Shown: positions 25,801 through 38,000 of the stretch, piece after piece | How the letters are laid out: each line of letters begins with the position of its first letter | Position numbering within the stretch: position 1 is the stretch's first letter | Source of the DNA: Macropodus opercularis | Lineage: Eukaryota > Chordata > Actinopteri > Anabantiformes > Osphronemidae | Assembly (NCBI GenBank): GCA_030770545.1 | Contig: CM061105.1 | Span: 17,026,001 to 17,090,000 of the forward strand | Direction of reading: 5' to 3' | Length of the DNA stretch: 64,000 bases | Program-made: the position numbers and the translations under genes | The notes under the pieces: generated by a model | Databases searched by the model: none | Told to the model about the DNA's origin: nothing | The model's input: only the letters and a program-made list of their open reading frames with translations

Positions 25801-28800
25801 ACCATCAGCTTTGTCAGAAAGGAAGGTTTCAGCCTAGTTTTAAAGCAGAGAGGGCGTCTGCTGCTAGAACCTGAACGGGAAGCTGGTTCCACATAGAGGA
25901 GCTTGGAGCTAAAGGCTCTGCCTCCCGTTCTACAGGTAGAAACTCTAGAACCACCAGCAGACCAGCTCTGAGAAGCAAGGTTCTGTTGGAGCAGAAGGAG
26001 CCATGAGTCCATGCTGGATTAACATCTCCCGCTTGCTGCTGAGGAGGATGGGACGCCTGGGCTACGACAAGCATCTCTTCCTCACCCGTGTTGAGGAATT
26101 GGATTGGCTGGACTGACACCATTCTACAGCTCCGTGCTGCATGCGTGGCAGGTTCTTTGAGCGATCAACGCTGATAATGAGTCTCCAGGCATGTGGTTGC
26201 TGGAGGAACCTTGATTTTTTAACAACTTTGTGAGGATCCAAGCCATGCAGTCCACCAGCATTCGGACCAGGTTCAGAGAAGCCGGGTGCACCAAGCTGGG
26301 CCACTTACTGAAGTTGTCCACAACATCCATCTGTTGTCTTTTGAAACCCCTGAGCTGAGTACATTCCAGAGTGTGGGTAAGAAGCCAATTTATTGCATCT
26401 GCGTTAAGGTTTTGAACCTACGCTCATTGGCAGATTTGGAGGAATCGAAGTGGTCTGAGCAAGCTGCCCTTTAAAAAGTGCTGGTGACCTTCAGTGGAGG
26501 GTCGTACACGGCGCAATAGCTACAAACTGATACCGAGCACGATTAGGACCCTAACTTAACAGATCAGTGCGTTTTTGCTCAGATACTGAGACTTTGCAGC
26601 ACATATTTATTGGATGTCCCAGGCTTTCTGCTTATTGTTTATTAGAGGGATTTTTCAAACCTCCCCTCCCCTCTCTTCTCCTCCTTGACCTCCTTTTTTT
26701 TGTTCCCACAGCTCCGTACTTGGGTAATCAGTTGCTGAGTTATGGTCAGAACTTCTCCTTCTCGTTGCGCCTGGACCGTGGCGTTCGACACCCATCCACC
26801 AATGACGTGATCCTGGAAGGTGCTGGTCTGAAGGTCTCAGCTTCGCTGGGTGACCTGAGGTTCGTCGTCCCCTGTGGAAAGAAGATCACCTACGTCTTCA
26901 GGTTTGATGGATATCTTCCTCCATAAATATGAAGCCTCAGACATGATGTCCTGGCCTTTATCTCATGCATCAGTCAGAGTTGAGGACTCCTGCAGCTGTA
27001 ACCACAGCAGGTCTGTGGCTGCTGAGACTGGAGAGAAACTCAAACACTGTTCACTCTTGTTCTTAATGACGCTGGTGACAGTTAAATTGCATGTACAAGT
27101 AACAAAACTTGCCTGGAGTAGGAAGAAACTGGGCAGTAGGTCATTGTTTCGCATGGTCGGCATAGTGTATGCTTTGAGTAGGAACAGGGAAAGAAAAGCT
27201 CCAGTTGTAGTTTGATCCAAGGTTCCTGGAGTAGAACCGGTCCATCATCTTAATGTCTCCTTCTGTCTGCTGAACAGACTGGACGAGAAGCCTGACAGCC
27301 GGTGGAGGCCTCAGCTCTCCTCCATCCAGTTCCAGACGCTCCTCCAAAATGTCACAGCCGTTAAGATTCGGGCAACATTTGGTGAAAATGGTAAACTTCC
27401 TTCCTCTTCTTGTTTGTTTGGTTTTCTGTATTCTGTTACGACTCCCATTTCTCAGCACTCAAGCACTCATGTTCAGCTTCAGACACAGGATGTGTGTTCA
27501 CAGGATGACCTTGGTTCTTTATGTCTGTCAGGACGCGGGTACCTTGACAACGTGCAGCTGGTGTCAGCTCAGCGTGGAACCGGGATCCCAGCCCACTGGG
27601 TTCAGACCTGCAGCTGTCCTCTGGGATATGAGGGAGATTTCTGCGAGCGATGCTCAGTGGGCTTCAGGCGCAGGAGCCCTATAGGCGGAGCCTTTAGCCC
27701 CTGTGAGCCCTGTAAGTGCAGGGGAGGCAGCTGTGACCCTCAGACCGGAGACTGTTACTCTGCTGATGAGACACCTGGAGTGTCTCATCAGCAGACCTGC
27801 TCCCAGGGGTTTTACCGGGACCCCTGGCAGCCTCAGACCTGTGTAAAGTGCCCCTGTCCAGAGGGAGTGTCCTGCTCCATGGCTGCTGGTTCCCTGGAGC
27901 CACGGTGCGACCGCTGTCCAGCAGGAACCACCGGTAGGTCCCATCAGTAAGACACAAGACTGGTTGGATGGTTGGTTGGTTGGTTGTTTTGTTGGTTGGT
28001 TGGTTTGTTGGATGGATGGTTGGTTGGTTGGATGGTTGGTTGGTTTGTTGGATGGATGGTTGGTTGGACGGATGGTTGGTTGGTTGGTTGGTTTGTTGGA
28101 TGGTTGGTTGGTTGGACAGATGGTTGTTTACTTGGTTGGTTTGTTGGATGGATGGTTGGTTGGTTTGTTGGATGGATGGTTGGTTGGTTTGTTGGATGGA
28201 TGATTGGTTGGACGGATGGTTGGTTTGTTGGATGGATGGTTGGTTGGACGGATGGTTGGTTTGTTGATTGGTTGGACAGATGGTTGTTTACTTGGTTGGT
28301 TTATTGGTTGAATGGTTGGTTGGTTTCCATCTCAGTGTTTCCTGCTTTAAAACGAGTGTCAGAAGGCCTTGACAGTGGTCTTGAATGTCTCTTCAGGGTC
28401 TCGCTGTGACGTCTGTGAGAAGGGGTTTTATGGGGACCCCTCAGGAAACGCCGGGGCCCAGCGACCCTGCCAGCCCTGCCCGTGTAACGGACACATCGAC
28501 GTCAGCGTGGCAGGAAGCTGCGATCGCAGCAGCGGCGAATGTCTGAAGTGTGTGAACAACACAAGGGGACAAAACTGCGAGGCCTGTCTCAGAGGATTCT
28601 ACCACAGTCGAGCCACAGACGCCTGCAAACGTAAGAACAACACAATAGAGACACAGATGTGACAAGACGAAAGTAAAAATAAAATAAGTGTCAGTAAAAG
28701 TCGATCCTCTCCGTTTTACGAACAGCGTGCAACTGTGACGTTCTGGGTTCTGAGTCTGGACAGTGTGATGCTTCTGGTCGCTGTCAGTGCAGACCAGGTT

Positions 28801-31800
28801 TTGAGGGCCTGAGGTGCCAACGGTCCAACTGCCCCAGCTGTTTCAGTCCCATCAAGGCCAAGGTACAGCTCCGATAACTGTGCTTCACTCCTCTAACAGT
28901 CAGGTTGGGAGACGCTAAGCTTCAGATTCACCCCAAATGTGTTTCAGATGGAGGCTTATGCTGCGAAACTGAAGGAGCTGGAGCATCTGTTCTCAAACCC
29001 TGAAGGTTCAAGACCAGCTAACAGTGCTGAGGTGGAGGCTGCGCTAAGGGAAGCGGAGAAGCTGGTGGACAACCTGCAGGACAACACAGAGCAGCTCAAA
29101 GGTGGGACGAGGCTCGACCAGTTTCAGACAGAGTCGAGTGTTCACTAAGGTTTTCTAGCTTCTAGGGGATGTTAATGAAACTGCAGCTGTTTCCTGCACG
29201 GAGACGCTGTTGGGAAGGAAAAGACTAATACGATCGCATTTCCCTTTTCCAACAGAGATGGAGAAGAGCCTGCAGACCCATCTGTCGTCCATCAGCAAGA
29301 GACAGTTGGATGAAGGTCAGCACATTCGAGACGTTGCAGAAACAGTTGACGACATCAAGCAGCAACAGATAACATACAAAACAAAGGCGGAGGAGGTGCA
29401 GACGCTGATGGAGGAGATGAAACGGCAACTGGAAGAAGCCAAGTCCAAACTCAGATCAGCTGTAAGACCTAGTGACCAACTGTCACCGATCAGTCCACCC
29501 TACTTCATCCAGACCTTCATCCAGCTGTCTCTACCATCACCTTTCATATTGTTTCTGGTCGATCTGCAAACATCATGCGCTTTTCTCCCCTGTTCTGTCA
29601 GGAGATTCCCCTCAGAGATGCTCCACAGGGTCCAGACGTGCTCTCCTCGTTGGCTCAGACAGCTTCCAGTCTGGCTGAGAAGTGAGTCATTGTTGCAGGA
29701 TGTGTGTCTGACTGCGTCAGATAGTTGTACTGATTCCTTTCTGATTGTCCTGCAGACATCAGACGAAGGCAGACGCCGTGGAGCGAACGGCCAGCCAGGC
29801 TCTGAGTGACTCAGAGAAAGGTCTGGCTCTGGTCCGGACCCTCATGAACGAGGAGAACCAAGTCAAGGTGGTGATCGGCGACCTGAAAACCACGTGAGTC
29901 ACTGCTGGGAGTCTGATTTCAGCTTATGTTATTACGTAGCTACAGCTAAACTCTGCCGTCGTGTTCAGGTATGATCTGACCTCCACCCAGGTCAAGGGTC
30001 TGGAGAAGCAGGCGACTGTTGTGAGCAGCGAGGCCCAGGACGAGAGCAGAATGGCAGAGAACATGTTGAAGGACCTAGCGAGCATGGAGCGGAGCCTGCC
30101 ATCCTCTCGGACGGTAACGGCTGATTCACACTGGTCCTGTAGCTGAGACCAGCAGGTCAGTAGCTTTAACTCCTTCTGCTTGATGGTCAGGAGGAGATGG
30201 GCAGCATGGTTGCCAGGTTGGACGGCCTGAAAGACGCAGTGGAGGAAAACATCTCAGGCTTCAAGACGCTTCAAGGGGCTGTGCAGGACAACAAGGCGAC
30301 CGCCCAGGTCTGGCTGGCAAAGGGCAAAGCTGCCCAGCAGGTAATGAAGACGATCCAAACGACCACCTGGAGTCAGTCCACTGAACATTTATGTCACATT
30401 TATAACCTGAAACACCTGGATGAAGGAACCCAGGTGCAGACACACCATCAGACAGAAGCTGAGGGAACATCTAGTTTATCAAGCTTAAAAAGTAGACGCA
30501 ACCAAAGAGAGTAATGCATTAGAGAGACCAGCAGGAAGCCACAGAATAGTTGGCAGGTGTTGGCTAGAGCTGGAGGCATCTGGTGACTGGCCGAGAGACT
30601 GAGTGAAGCTACACCAGTAACTAATGGGTGAACTCTGCAGGACTTCAGTGAGCTGCTGGACAGAGTCGGCATCGCCAACGCCACGACTGACGGCGCCCTG
30701 CGACGACTCGACGGCAGCGCCAAGGAGCTGGAGGAGGCCCTGAGCGCGCTGAGAGGTAGCTCGGCCTGTTGGCCCCGCTGGCTGCAGGGTGACGTCCTGG
30801 ACTAAATCACACCCGTTCTCCTCCCAGGGTTCGACCAGCAGATCGATGGCAGCAGAGCTTTGGCTGACGACGCCATCAAGCGTCTTCCTGGCATCAGTGG
30901 CACCATCCAGCAGGCTGCCGGCAACAACGCTGCCACCAAGTCCATACTCCAGGACGTATCTGGAAACTTCAGCAAAGCTCAGGGGCTCATCCCTCAGCTG
31001 GAGAGCACGGTCGACAGCCTGCAGGTAAAAGTGCTTCAACACAGCGAGTCGGTTCATGTAAACTGGTCTAAATGTGGACGTGTGGTTTTCACCAGCAAAC
31101 ACTCGGAGCGTTACCATCTTACGCTGGTTTGGTGAATGACGCCACAAAACTCAACGAGGAGTCAAAGGCTCTGAAAGCAGAGACTAGCGACACAGACGCG
31201 ACCCTGAAGTCGGGGCTGGTCGCCGCCCGGACGCAGGAGGCGGATGCTGAGCAGGTAAAGTGTTCTGACGGCGCTAAAGCGCCGGCGGTGAGTCCAAGCG
31301 GGAAATGACGTAAACGCTTCTTCTGCAGGCCGCTGCTGACGCAACTGCAGCTTTCAGCAACGCCAAACAGACCAGAGACGCGGTGGGAAAGACGCTACGA
31401 GACGTCGACGCTCTGCTCGCTAACACGAGTGAGTAACGCCACTGCCACTAACGTCCAGGTTTCAGGTTGACTGAGACTGTGTCCACCCGCTGTTCTTCTC
31501 CTCTTCCTCCTCCTTGTTCTTGTTCTTCTCCTCCTCCTCCTCCTTGTTCTTGTTCTTGTTCTTCTCCTCTTCCTCCTCCTTGTTCTTCTCCTACTCTTCC
31601 TCCATCTTCTTGTTCTTCTCCTCTTCCTCCTCCTCCTTCTTCTTCTTGTTCTTCTCCTCTTGCTCCTCCTACTTCTTCTTCTTGTTCTCCTCCTCTTCCT
31701 CTTCCTCCTCCTTCTTCTTCTTCTTCTCCTCCTCCTTCTTCTTGTTCTCCTCCTCTTCCTCTTCCTCCTCCTCCCCCTTCTTCTTGTTCTCCTCCTCTTC

Positions 31801-32385
31801 CTCCTCCTTGTTCTTGTTCTTCTCCTCTTACTCCTTCTTCTTCTTCTTCTCCTCCTCCTCCTTCTTCTTATTGTTCTCCTCCTCTTCCTCCTCCTTGTTC
31901 TTGTTCTTCTCCTCTACTCCTCCTACTTCTTCTTCTCCTCCTCCTTCTTCTTGTTCTCCTCCTCTTCCTCTTCCTCTTCCTCCTCCTCCTTCTTCTTCTT
32001 GTTCTTCTCCTCTTACTCCTCCTACTTCTTCTTCTTCTCCTCCTCCTTCTTCTTGTTCTCCTCCTCTTCCTCCTCCTCCTTCTTCTTCTTGTTCTTCTCC
32101 TCTTACTCCTCCTTCTTCTTCTTCTCCTCAGACCAGCCTGCTGTTGTGGATGAACAGTATGTGAAGCAGTTGGAGGACTCCGTGGCCAGAGCTCAGAGAG
32201 AAGTCGAGCTGAACCTGAAGCCTCGGTTCAGGGACATGGAGGATCTGGAGGCCGCCATGCGTCGCCGGCTCGTCGCCGTCAACACGGACATCGACACCAT
32301 TATGGGAGACATCGCCAACCTGGAGGACATCCTGAGGACCGTCCCCAACGGCTGCTTCAACAACCCGCCCATCGAGCAGGCCTGA
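22895..32385 (+). CDS. lamc2: laminin subunit gamma-2
   Basis: Gamma-2 chain of laminin-332, the epithelial anchoring laminin. Exons: 22895-22967, 24362-24538, 24631-24748, 24838-24947, 25026-25157, 26712-26901, 27278-27390, 27532-27933, 28397-28630, 28726-28862, 28948-29101, 29256-29461, 29602-29681, 29756-29893, 29969-30113, 30191-30340, 30641-30755, 30828-31024, 31096-31254, 31329-31428, 32132-32385; 1,103 residues, in frame (human about 1,193). A short signal peptide (MRSSWISLWVLAAVCGVQA) runs straight into cysteine-rich LE repeats with no LN domain, which is diagnostic of gamma-2. An L4 (laminin IV A) domain follows (exons 4-8, e.g. VDRGGRHPS-like LDRGVRHPSTNDVILEGAG), then more LE repeats, then a long coiled coil from exon 11. 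The C-terminus has the conserved Cys (PNGCFNN) and a Glu three residues from the end (IEQA), the position needed for integrin binding in gamma chains. Exon 2 has a possible 6-base alternative acceptor. Confidence 0.96.
22968..24361 (+). other. lamc2 intron 1 with possible Tc1-like relic
   Basis: The intron is 1.4 kb. At about 23,360-23,600 an 88-codon open frame contains TRGGGSIMTWS, which resembles the GGGSIM(V/L)W stretch of Tc1/mariner transposases, preceded by loosely similar residues. This is weak and could be chance. The rest shows nothing recognisable. Confidence 0.3.
25196..25245. repeat. (CCTTT)n microsatellite
   Basis: About ten copies of TTTCC at the left border of the L2-type fragment in lamc2 intron 5. 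Confidence 0.85.
25246..26030 (-). mobile_element. L2-type LINE 3' fragment in lamc2 intron 5
   Basis: Read on the minus strand, the element ends with the 3' tail typical of fish L2-type LINEs (AAAGAGCCTTGAGATCACTG, then GTGAATTGGCGCC and an AATAAAG-like end). Before this is a decayed ORF2 C-terminus containing [19 protein letters not shown], similar to the LWNSLP...SFK motif of that clade. The same element occurs in opposite orientation at 35,520-36,245. It lies antisense to lamc2, between exons 5 and 6. It carries stops and is not a functional gene. A decayed LINE is certain enough; the exact clade is from memory. Confidence 0.75.
26040..26690 (+). mobile_element. decayed non-LTR retrotransposon ORF2 fragment
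   Basis: Directly beside the L2-type fragment, on the plus strand, pieces such as RTRFREAGCTKLGHL, then HLDPNLTDQCVF-like and DTETLQHIFIGCPRL look like the C-terminal region of a LINE ORF2, where a Cys-His-Cys cluster is typical. The frame is broken several times. It ends just before the acceptor of lamc2 exon 6 at 26,712. Confidence 0.6.
27961..28325. repeat. GGTT/GGAT tandem array in lamc2 intron 8
   Basis: Roughly 365 bp of TTGGTTGG and GGATGGATGG units with a higher-order pattern near 48-60 bp. All three plus frames are open, which produces spurious Trp/Gly/Val-rich open frames. It fills most of the intron between exons 8 and 9. Confidence 0.95.
31490..32130. repeat. polypyrimidine TCC/TTC array in the last lamc2 intron
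   Basis: About 640 bp of almost uninterrupted TCC, TTC and TTGTTC units on the plus strand, running straight into the acceptor of the last exon (CTCCTCAG at 32,124-32,131). It makes all frames open for more than 200 codons but is intronic; the final exon continues the coiled-coil frame from exon 20. Confidence 0.97.
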
Positions 32386-32456
32386 GACCCAAACCTGCTG
32401 AAGGTCCAGGTCACAATAGAAACACGGTGATTGGTGATAATTAATGATGAAAAATG

Positions 32457-32462
32457 AATAAA
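32457..32462 (+). terminator. poly(A) signal of lamc2
   Basis: AATAAA 72 bases after the lamc2 stop codon. A further AATAAA lies at about 32,669. Confidence 0.75.
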
Positions 32463-33088
32463 GTTATAAATATACCACATTCAGAATTATTTGTTTTTAA
32501 TTTTTGCATGATTGCACTGATGATCTTTACTATAACAGAGCCTATATTGAACTGATTAAAATTAATCCATGTGTGATGTCACGTCTTTCTATTTATATCT
32601 GTATCTTAAACGTTTTATACATTTTCATGAATTTGATGGTTTTTGATGTGTCTGACAGAAATTCTTCAATAAAAGCTGCTCATTTTGTTGATGTTTCAGT
32701 TTTAATCTTCATTCAAGCACCGAGCCAAAGCAAACAGGGTGAAACAGTCGAACCACGTCAGGTCTGTTTGTGTGGTTACGAGTTGACATGAAGTTTATGA
32801 AATAAACAATTCACCTACAGCAGCTGAGCAACGGCTGGTTGATGTATTTGAAGGCGAGCTGCTCCCGTCTAACAGACCCTCCCTTGAAGTATAACGACTG
32901 TGGTCCTGGTCAGAACAGGCTCCGCCCCTCACACGCACTGACTCACACCAGGAAGCAGAGGCTGTAGTTCAGAGAAGAGACCAACACACACTCACCTTCA
33001 GACCAAAGCAGCTTCTGCACAGAGAGGACAGCTACAGGAGAACAGTGGAATCCCAGCACGGGAATACTGGGACCAACAGTCTGACAGA

Positions 33089-33612
33089 GATAGCAGCTCT
33101 GTCAGACACAGTCAGAGCCACAGAGGAGGAGCTGAGAGCTGAACACGTCTCGTTCCTGCTCAACAAAGAGCCCAGCAGCGCCCCCTGCTGGAGGACCCAC
33201 AGCTGCCCTCAGGAGCTCTGATAGACCAGGCCAAACACCTGGGCAACCTGACCTTCAACATCTGGAACAGCCTGAAGGACGCGGTCGCCTACACTCCGGT
33301 GGTTCTGGATCCAAACACTGCTGGAATAAATCTGATCCCGAGTGAGAGGACGAGAGAAACAGCAGCTTCCTGACAATCCAGAGAGGTTTGAGTACTGCTC
33401 TGGCCTGGGCTCTGAGGGTTTTAACTCACAGCTGGGACGTGGAGGTTGGAGACTGTTCAGACTGGGACCTGAGAGCCGGCCTGTCTGGGAGTGAATCTGG
33501 ACTGACCCTGACACCAACACACACATACACAGCTTCACTAAGAGACTGTTCCCCTGCAGTAGGACTACGTACCCTCCACAACTGAAGGTCTGTGTGACTC
33601 ATGCGGTTTAAA
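33089..33612 (+). pseudogene. TRIM-like B30.2/SPRY pseudogene fragment
   Basis: Pieces in different plus-strand frames spell the junction region and PRY/SPRY domain of the fish TRIM/NLR B30.2 family: a coiled-coil end (RATEEELRAEHVSFLLN), then HLGNLTFNIWNSLKD, YTPVVLDPNTAG, EGFNS-like and HSWDVEVGD, and a terminal KVCVT-like end. Several frameshifts and stops, and the loss of the middle of SPRY, show it is dead. No introns are seen within it, but such domains are usually in one exon, so retroposition cannot be told from duplication. It sits between the convergent lamc2 and nmnat2 genes. Confidence 0.75.
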
Positions 33613-35083
33613 GATGCAGGCGATGAACCACGACCACAACAAACCTTTTCATCTTCCTGAAGCTTCTGTGTTCGACTCTGGGAGGCCAGAGCTTCGATTG
33701 TGTTCTGTTTACATTTATTCTCATCAATGTTGGGTTTTTACTAAATAATATGAATTTTTCCCTGGAGCGTCAGAGGTTCTTTGGTCCACGTGGCAGGTTC
33801 TGAACTGTTTACTGAGGTTTGCTACTGATTCTGGACCAGTTGGTTCACCTTCAGTCTTCTGGTTGGATTCTGTTTGATGGTGTATCAGTTATTGTAGATT
33901 CTTTTTGTGACTGAATGTTGTCATGACAGAAATGAGATGTGGCTCCTGAGGGCTGGTCCTCATTCAACGTAGGAGACTGGAAGAGAAACCCACAGACTTG
34001 ATTCCTGTGGGAAAAGCCTCAGATGGAAGCGATGAGAGAATGCTCTGAGGATCCGGGTCCAGCAGGAAGGTTGAGTCTCAGAACAACTACATCAGCAGGT
34101 GTCACTACTTCATTCAAGCTCAAATTCCTGCTGCGGACACTTGAAGCCAAATCAGACACACACACATTTTAAAAATGACGTAGTTTTTAAGAGTGCATCA
34201 CAGTTCACAATCAAGAAATGAGCAACAAAGGTCAGATCAGTACAGGAAACAGGATTCAGCTGAACTCAGATCTGTACAGTTACACCTACACAGACATCAC
34301 CACGAGTTCATGCTGCAACCGAACCGTCTAAGCATGCAGGCGAAGAAGACTAAGCTACAACCACCGCTGAGGAGTCCCCATCGTCACCATCGTCACCCTC
34401 CGTGTCTGTCGCCGCGGTTACCAGCAGACACATATACCTTTAGATCCGATCTGGTGCAAAGCAGTTTCAACGGTTTAAAGTGAGATTCTGAGCGAAGTCG
34501 ACGTGAGGAAGGAGTCAATGAGCTTCATGCAACAACAACACGCCTCCACCTGAACCTTGGGTCCGTCTCGCCTGTCGACTCGGAGGCATCAAGAACCAAG
34601 AGTGCGTGCAAACTGTTCCTATAGCAACGCTGACGCCATCACGTCGCAAGCTGAAGTCGTTATGAAGGTTTAATGCTCTAAATGGAACCGGGCCTGGACC
34701 TCTGGTGCTGCTGTGAATGCTGGAGGTGTTGTTGCATGAAGCGAAGTCAGAGTGTGATACGTATCCCTGGACCTCAACACAGACACAAACAGAGAGAACG
34801 CTGGCATCACGGTCGCTGTGGAAACGCATCCATGCCACCTTCCACCACGACACCCCCCCACCTCACCCCAACTCCCCCATGTCCCCTATCTCCCCCCATT
34901 CCCCCCTCACCCCATGCCCTTATCTAATGCTCCTGCTGGAAAGCGGCAGCTCAGAAAAGAGTAAATGCTGAACACTGAAGACAGACAAGGACGTTCCGGT
35001 CTGACGAGGGGGGTGTGGTCATATAGATGATGTTGCAGGTGCACCCCTCCCCCTGCTCCGTTTCCATGCCGACGGCTCCTCTC
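33613..35083. other. intergenic region between lamc2 and nmnat2
   Basis: No gene is recognised. The right part must contain the nmnat2 3' UTR (minus strand); its end cannot be fixed, though minus-strand AATAAA occurs near 33,714. A run of C-rich simple sequence lies at 34,853-34,918. Confidence 0.5.
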
Positions 35084-38000
35084 CTACCCCGAGGCGTTGA
35101 TGTACAGCTGACTCTGCAGGACGTAGTCGATGACGGGCTGGCTCAGGTAGTCCACCACGTGGCCGTCGCCGTGCTGCAGGGCCAGCCTGGGGGTGAGGGG
35201 GGTGAGGGGGGTGAGGGGGGTAGTACGTGGTAGTACGTGGCAGTATGTGACGGTTGTTTAAAGTAATGGAACCAACCTGCTCTTGGTGGAGCTGACGATG
35301 GACATCGGATGATTCATCACATCCTTCACCACAATGATGTTGTCCTGGAGCAGAGAGCACATGTAAAGATTCAACTCAACTCAACTCAACTCAACTCAAC
35401 TCAACTCAACTCAACTCAACTCAACTCAACAACAAGCAGCAACAGACACAGGCAGGATGTTTGGACCAGCAGCTGAACACTGAGACAATATATAGACAAC
35501 AATAATATACCAATAGATAGAAAACCAGAGGAGCTCAGTGAATGAAGGAGGTACCTGTAGAACGGGAGGCAGAGCCTTTAGCTCCAAGCTCCTCTATGTG
35601 GAACCAGCTTCCAGTTCAGGTTCTAGCAGCAGACGCCCTCTCTGCTTTAAAACTAGGCTGAAACCTTCCTTTCTGACAAAGCTGATGGTTCCAGATGGTT
35701 CTGGTTCCTCTGATCCATCTCTTAGTTCAGCTGCTACAGGCTTAGATGCTGGAACCTCCTTCATTCACTGAGCTCCTCTGGTTTTCTATCTATTCCATCC
35801 ACTAACATGCCTCCATGTCCACATGTGACTAACTTTGTCTCTGTTCTCTCTAATTGTGTTTCTCTCTTTCTGTCTCTCTCTATTCTCATCTCCAGGTATC
35901 GTCAGACTCAGAGTCGTGTGTCTCAGTGTTCAGCTGCTGGTCCAACCATCCTGCCTGAGTCTGTTGTTGTTGTTGTTGTGTTGTTGTTCTTTTCTCTCTT
36001 CTCTGTCCCTTCACTCCAACCGGTCAAGGCAGATGTTCTCCCACTGATCCTGGGTCTGCTGGAGGTTTCTTCCTCTATAGAGTTTTTCCTCTTTTGCTAT
36101 TAAAGTGTTCAATTCATTGATTGGCTACAATTCAAAGCTGCTCTATGTGGATTTGTTGGGTTTAGTTGTGTCAGGTCTTAAACCTCATTGTAAAGAGCCT
36201 GGAGATAACTGATGTTGTGAATTTGTGCTAGAGAAATAAAGTAAAAACTGTAAAAACCACCAACACAGGACTGTGCACTGACCTTATACTTGCGGAGGAT
36301 GGACGAGTGATTCATGATCCTCTCTGTGTCAGCTCCGTCACGAGGAACCACAACGATCCCAAAATCCCCAACGATCACCTCCATCTGAAACCAGGAAGTC
36401 AACGTTCAGCCAGTTTAGGAAGCGTCTCATCTCCCATGAAGGCTTCATAGACCAGTTATAACCCATAACAGGTGGCCCTCTGCTGACCACCTCCAGCCTC
36501 AGACCAGGTCCATGAAGCAGAGCGTCTTCAGTAAACCCACGGATCAGAGCTCTGGAATCTACTGATTACTGCTTCACAGGAAGCTCAGAAACAGAAACAG
36601 CTGTTTCCATGTTCACCGCTGCAGCTTCCTGTTGACAGAGGACTGTTCAGGACACAGAATCAGAACCAGAACCAGAACCGGTCTGACTGGTCTCTCATAG
36701 TCTTAGGACATATACAGTAACATTGACATTCTGTCCAAAAACCAAACCTCAGTTGAGTCCTGTCACCACATCATGAAGAAACTGCTTTGTGTATTTTTCT
36801 AGTGTCTATTATGAGATTATTTCTGTTCTGATGGACCTGGAAAGACGCAGCGTTTACCCAGATGCACCAATGATAACTATCAGCGAGTCTTTCTCCCACA
36901 GCTGCCCGGTGGCCGCAACGTTTCCTCTGTCAACAACGTGGAAGCGTTAGGGCTGAGCGTGGATCATTACAGACAGGGAAGAAGGGGGCGGGGCCACGGG
37001 TGCTTACATCACTGTCCTTCCACAGGCCAGGGATGCAGAAGGACTCCAGCAGGTCACTGCCACACAGGAGCAAGATGCGTAACTCTACAGACGACAAACA
37101 GGCAGGAGGAAAGAGACACGTCCTCAGTAAACAACAGGTTTACTGGACAACGAGACACAGCAGGAAGGAAACCAGAGCACACAACACCGATGCGGGTCCG
37201 GCCACTGACTCACCGATCTCCTCGTAGCGCACCGTGGTGCCCAGGTTAGCGTTCTCATCTGGGAGACAGCAAACACAGTAATGAACGTGATGCAACGACG
37301 GTCTCACCTGGGCCCAGTCCTTCACCTGCCGCTCCGATCGGTGTTGAGGCCCAGGGAGGCACTGACCAAATGCGAGCTGGCGCTGTTTGGACACAAAGGA
37401 TCGTTTCTGTTGGTGTCGACTTACCAACAAACGTGAAGCGTTCGATGTGCGGACGGACGCAGCAGATCTTCCCCAGACGCTCACTGATCTTCCCCCAGAG
37501 TTTGACTGAAACACAGAGGAAGCGTCAGAGCAAACGCACAACACAGAGGAAGAGTCAGAGCAAACGCACAACACAGAGGAAGAGTCAGAGCAAACGCACA
37601 ACACAGAGGAAGCGTCAGAGCAAACGCACAACACAGAGCTAGAGTCAGAGCAAACGCACAACACAGAGGAAGCGTCAGAGCAAACGCACAACACAGAGGA
37701 AGCGTCAGAGCAAATGCACAACACAGAGGAAGAGTCAGAGCAAACGCACAACACAGAGGAAGAGTCAGAGCAAACGCACAACACAGAGGAAGCGTCAGAG
37801 CAAATGCACAACACAGAGGAAGCGTCAGAGCAAACGCACAACACAGAGGAAGCGTCAGAGCAAACGCACAACACAGAGCTAGAGTCAGAGCAAACGCACA
37901 ACACAGAGCTAGAGTCAGAGCAAACGCACAACACAGAGCTAGAGTCAGAGCAAACGCACAACACAGAGGAAGAGTCAGAGCAAACGCACAACACAGAGGA

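Noticed and set aside
27964..28409. Trp/Gly/Val/Leu-rich open frames that look like a membrane protein
   Set aside because: GGTT/GGAT simple repeat in lamc2 intron 8, open in three frames.
31467..32164. Plus-strand open frames of over 200 codons of Ser, Leu, Pro and Phe
   Set aside because: Translation of a pyrimidine tract; only the frame joined from exon 20 into 32,132-32,385 is lamc2 coding.
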